From positions 868,001-932,000 of the forward strand of contig NZ_CP010796.1 of assembly GCF_001483965.1 (NCBI RefSeq): a stretch of DNA of 64,000 nt, read 5' to 3'. The position numbers and the translations under genes were made by a program. This document shows, one piece after another, positions 63,730 to 64,000 of the stretch. How positions within the stretch are numbered: the stretch's first letter is position 1; every line of letters begins with the position of its first letter. Source of the DNA: Carnobacterium sp. CP1 (GTDB lineage Bacteria > Bacillota > Bacilli > Lactobacillales > Carnobacteriaceae). The notes beneath the pieces are model-generated. The model was given only the letters and a program-made list of their open reading frames with translations, was not told the origin of the DNA and made no database searches.

Positions 63730-64000
63730 CTAACTTATAAATTTACTTTTTAGAATTAATTGATTATAGTAAGAGTTATACTTATCGTATACTTTGTCTC
63801 TGTCAAATACTTGAGCTCTTTTTAAACACGAATTCAAATAATCATATTCATAGTCAAAATTTTCTATAGCTTTAATTAATTTATTAAAATTTTCTTTTTC
63901 TATTATAGTACCTACGTTTTCATCCAAAGACTCTGCACTCCCACCAGTATCAAAAGTTATTACTGGAGTTCCACAGGCTAGTGATTCTAGAATAGTAGTA
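63730..64000 (-). CDS. Glycosyltransferase family 4 (partial, 5' end off window)
   Basis: C-terminal 89 codons of a GT-B glycosyltransferase. The visible motif TILESLACGTPVITFDTGGS is the sugar-nucleotide site of family 4; the tail is helical and charged. The frame stays open to base 64000 and continues outside the window. First visible gene of the capsule operon. Confidence 0.85.
   Translation of the reverse strand, partial: TTILESLACGTPVITFDTGGSAESLDENVGTIIEKENFNKLIKAIENFDYEYDYLNSCLKRAQVFDRDKVYDKYNSYYNQLILKSKFIS

Overview
The window looks like a low-GC Gram-positive chromosome segment from the Lactobacillales. Carnobacteriaceae or Enterococcaceae is my best guess, but no rRNA or marker gene is present to settle it. 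Pointers are AT-rich sequence with strong GGAGG ribosome sites, GlpO instead of GlpD, many PTS systems, Gram-positive lipoprotein signals, a holin-like type I toxin and a ComK-like regulator. Most genes are on the minus strand. No tRNA, rRNA or CRISPR array was seen.

Layout. 1-3.1 kb: phosphonate-type ABC transporter (phnD-phnC-phnE-phnE2). 3.4-8.4 kb: GRP-family sugar transporter, then an alpha-glucoside PTS with a GH4 6-phospho-alpha-glucosidase and a divergent RpiR regulator. 8.4-10.9 kb: sigma-70-like factor with DUF1659 and DUF2922 proteins, beside a divergent ComK-like protein, so a possible competence module. 11.4-11.8 kb: type I toxin-antitoxin locus with both promoters and both terminators visible. 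12-15 kb: sugar-dehydrogenase-like lipoprotein, a small membrane protein and gene remnants. 15-20.7 kb: ABC transporter operon carrying two phosphoesterases. It has Pho-box-like TTWACA repeats upstream, as does phnD, suggesting organophosphate scavenging under phosphate control.

21-27.8 kb: NERD protein, then a rare-sugar cluster (DeoR, PTS EIIBC, TIM-barrel isomerase, RpiB, Rpe/AlsE, LacI) with three near-identical LacI operators. It resembles allose/allulose cassettes. 28-34 kb: SGNH hydrolase, a lysozyme-gene remnant and an ascorbate-type PTS operon (PRD regulator with EIIA, EIIB, EIIC, transaldolase). 34-43 kb: a complete counterpart of the uncharacterised E. coli yhf operon (yhfU, yhfT, php, yhfS, yhfZ, yhfY, yhfX, yhfW) facing a divergent amidase-fold gene across a palindromic operator. 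This is the best candidate for an undescribed pathway.

43-47.7 kb: remnants of an IS and a GH1 gene, then glpK-glpO-glpF. 47.8-53.4 kb: five tandem copies (about 227 bp each) of a multi-hairpin repeat, a NERD/zinc-ribbon protein, further hairpins of the same family, an Mga-like regulator with a NADH-oxidase-like flavoprotein lacking Cys42, and an inverted copy of the repeat. 53.6-55.3 kb: two cell-wall hydrolases. 55.4-56.7 kb: an intact IS3-family element. 57.3-64 kb: a very AT-rich capsule/exopolysaccharide cluster (flippase, two glycosyltransferases, pyruvyltransferase, EpsG-like polymerase) containing a decayed IS30 transposase. It runs off the right edge.
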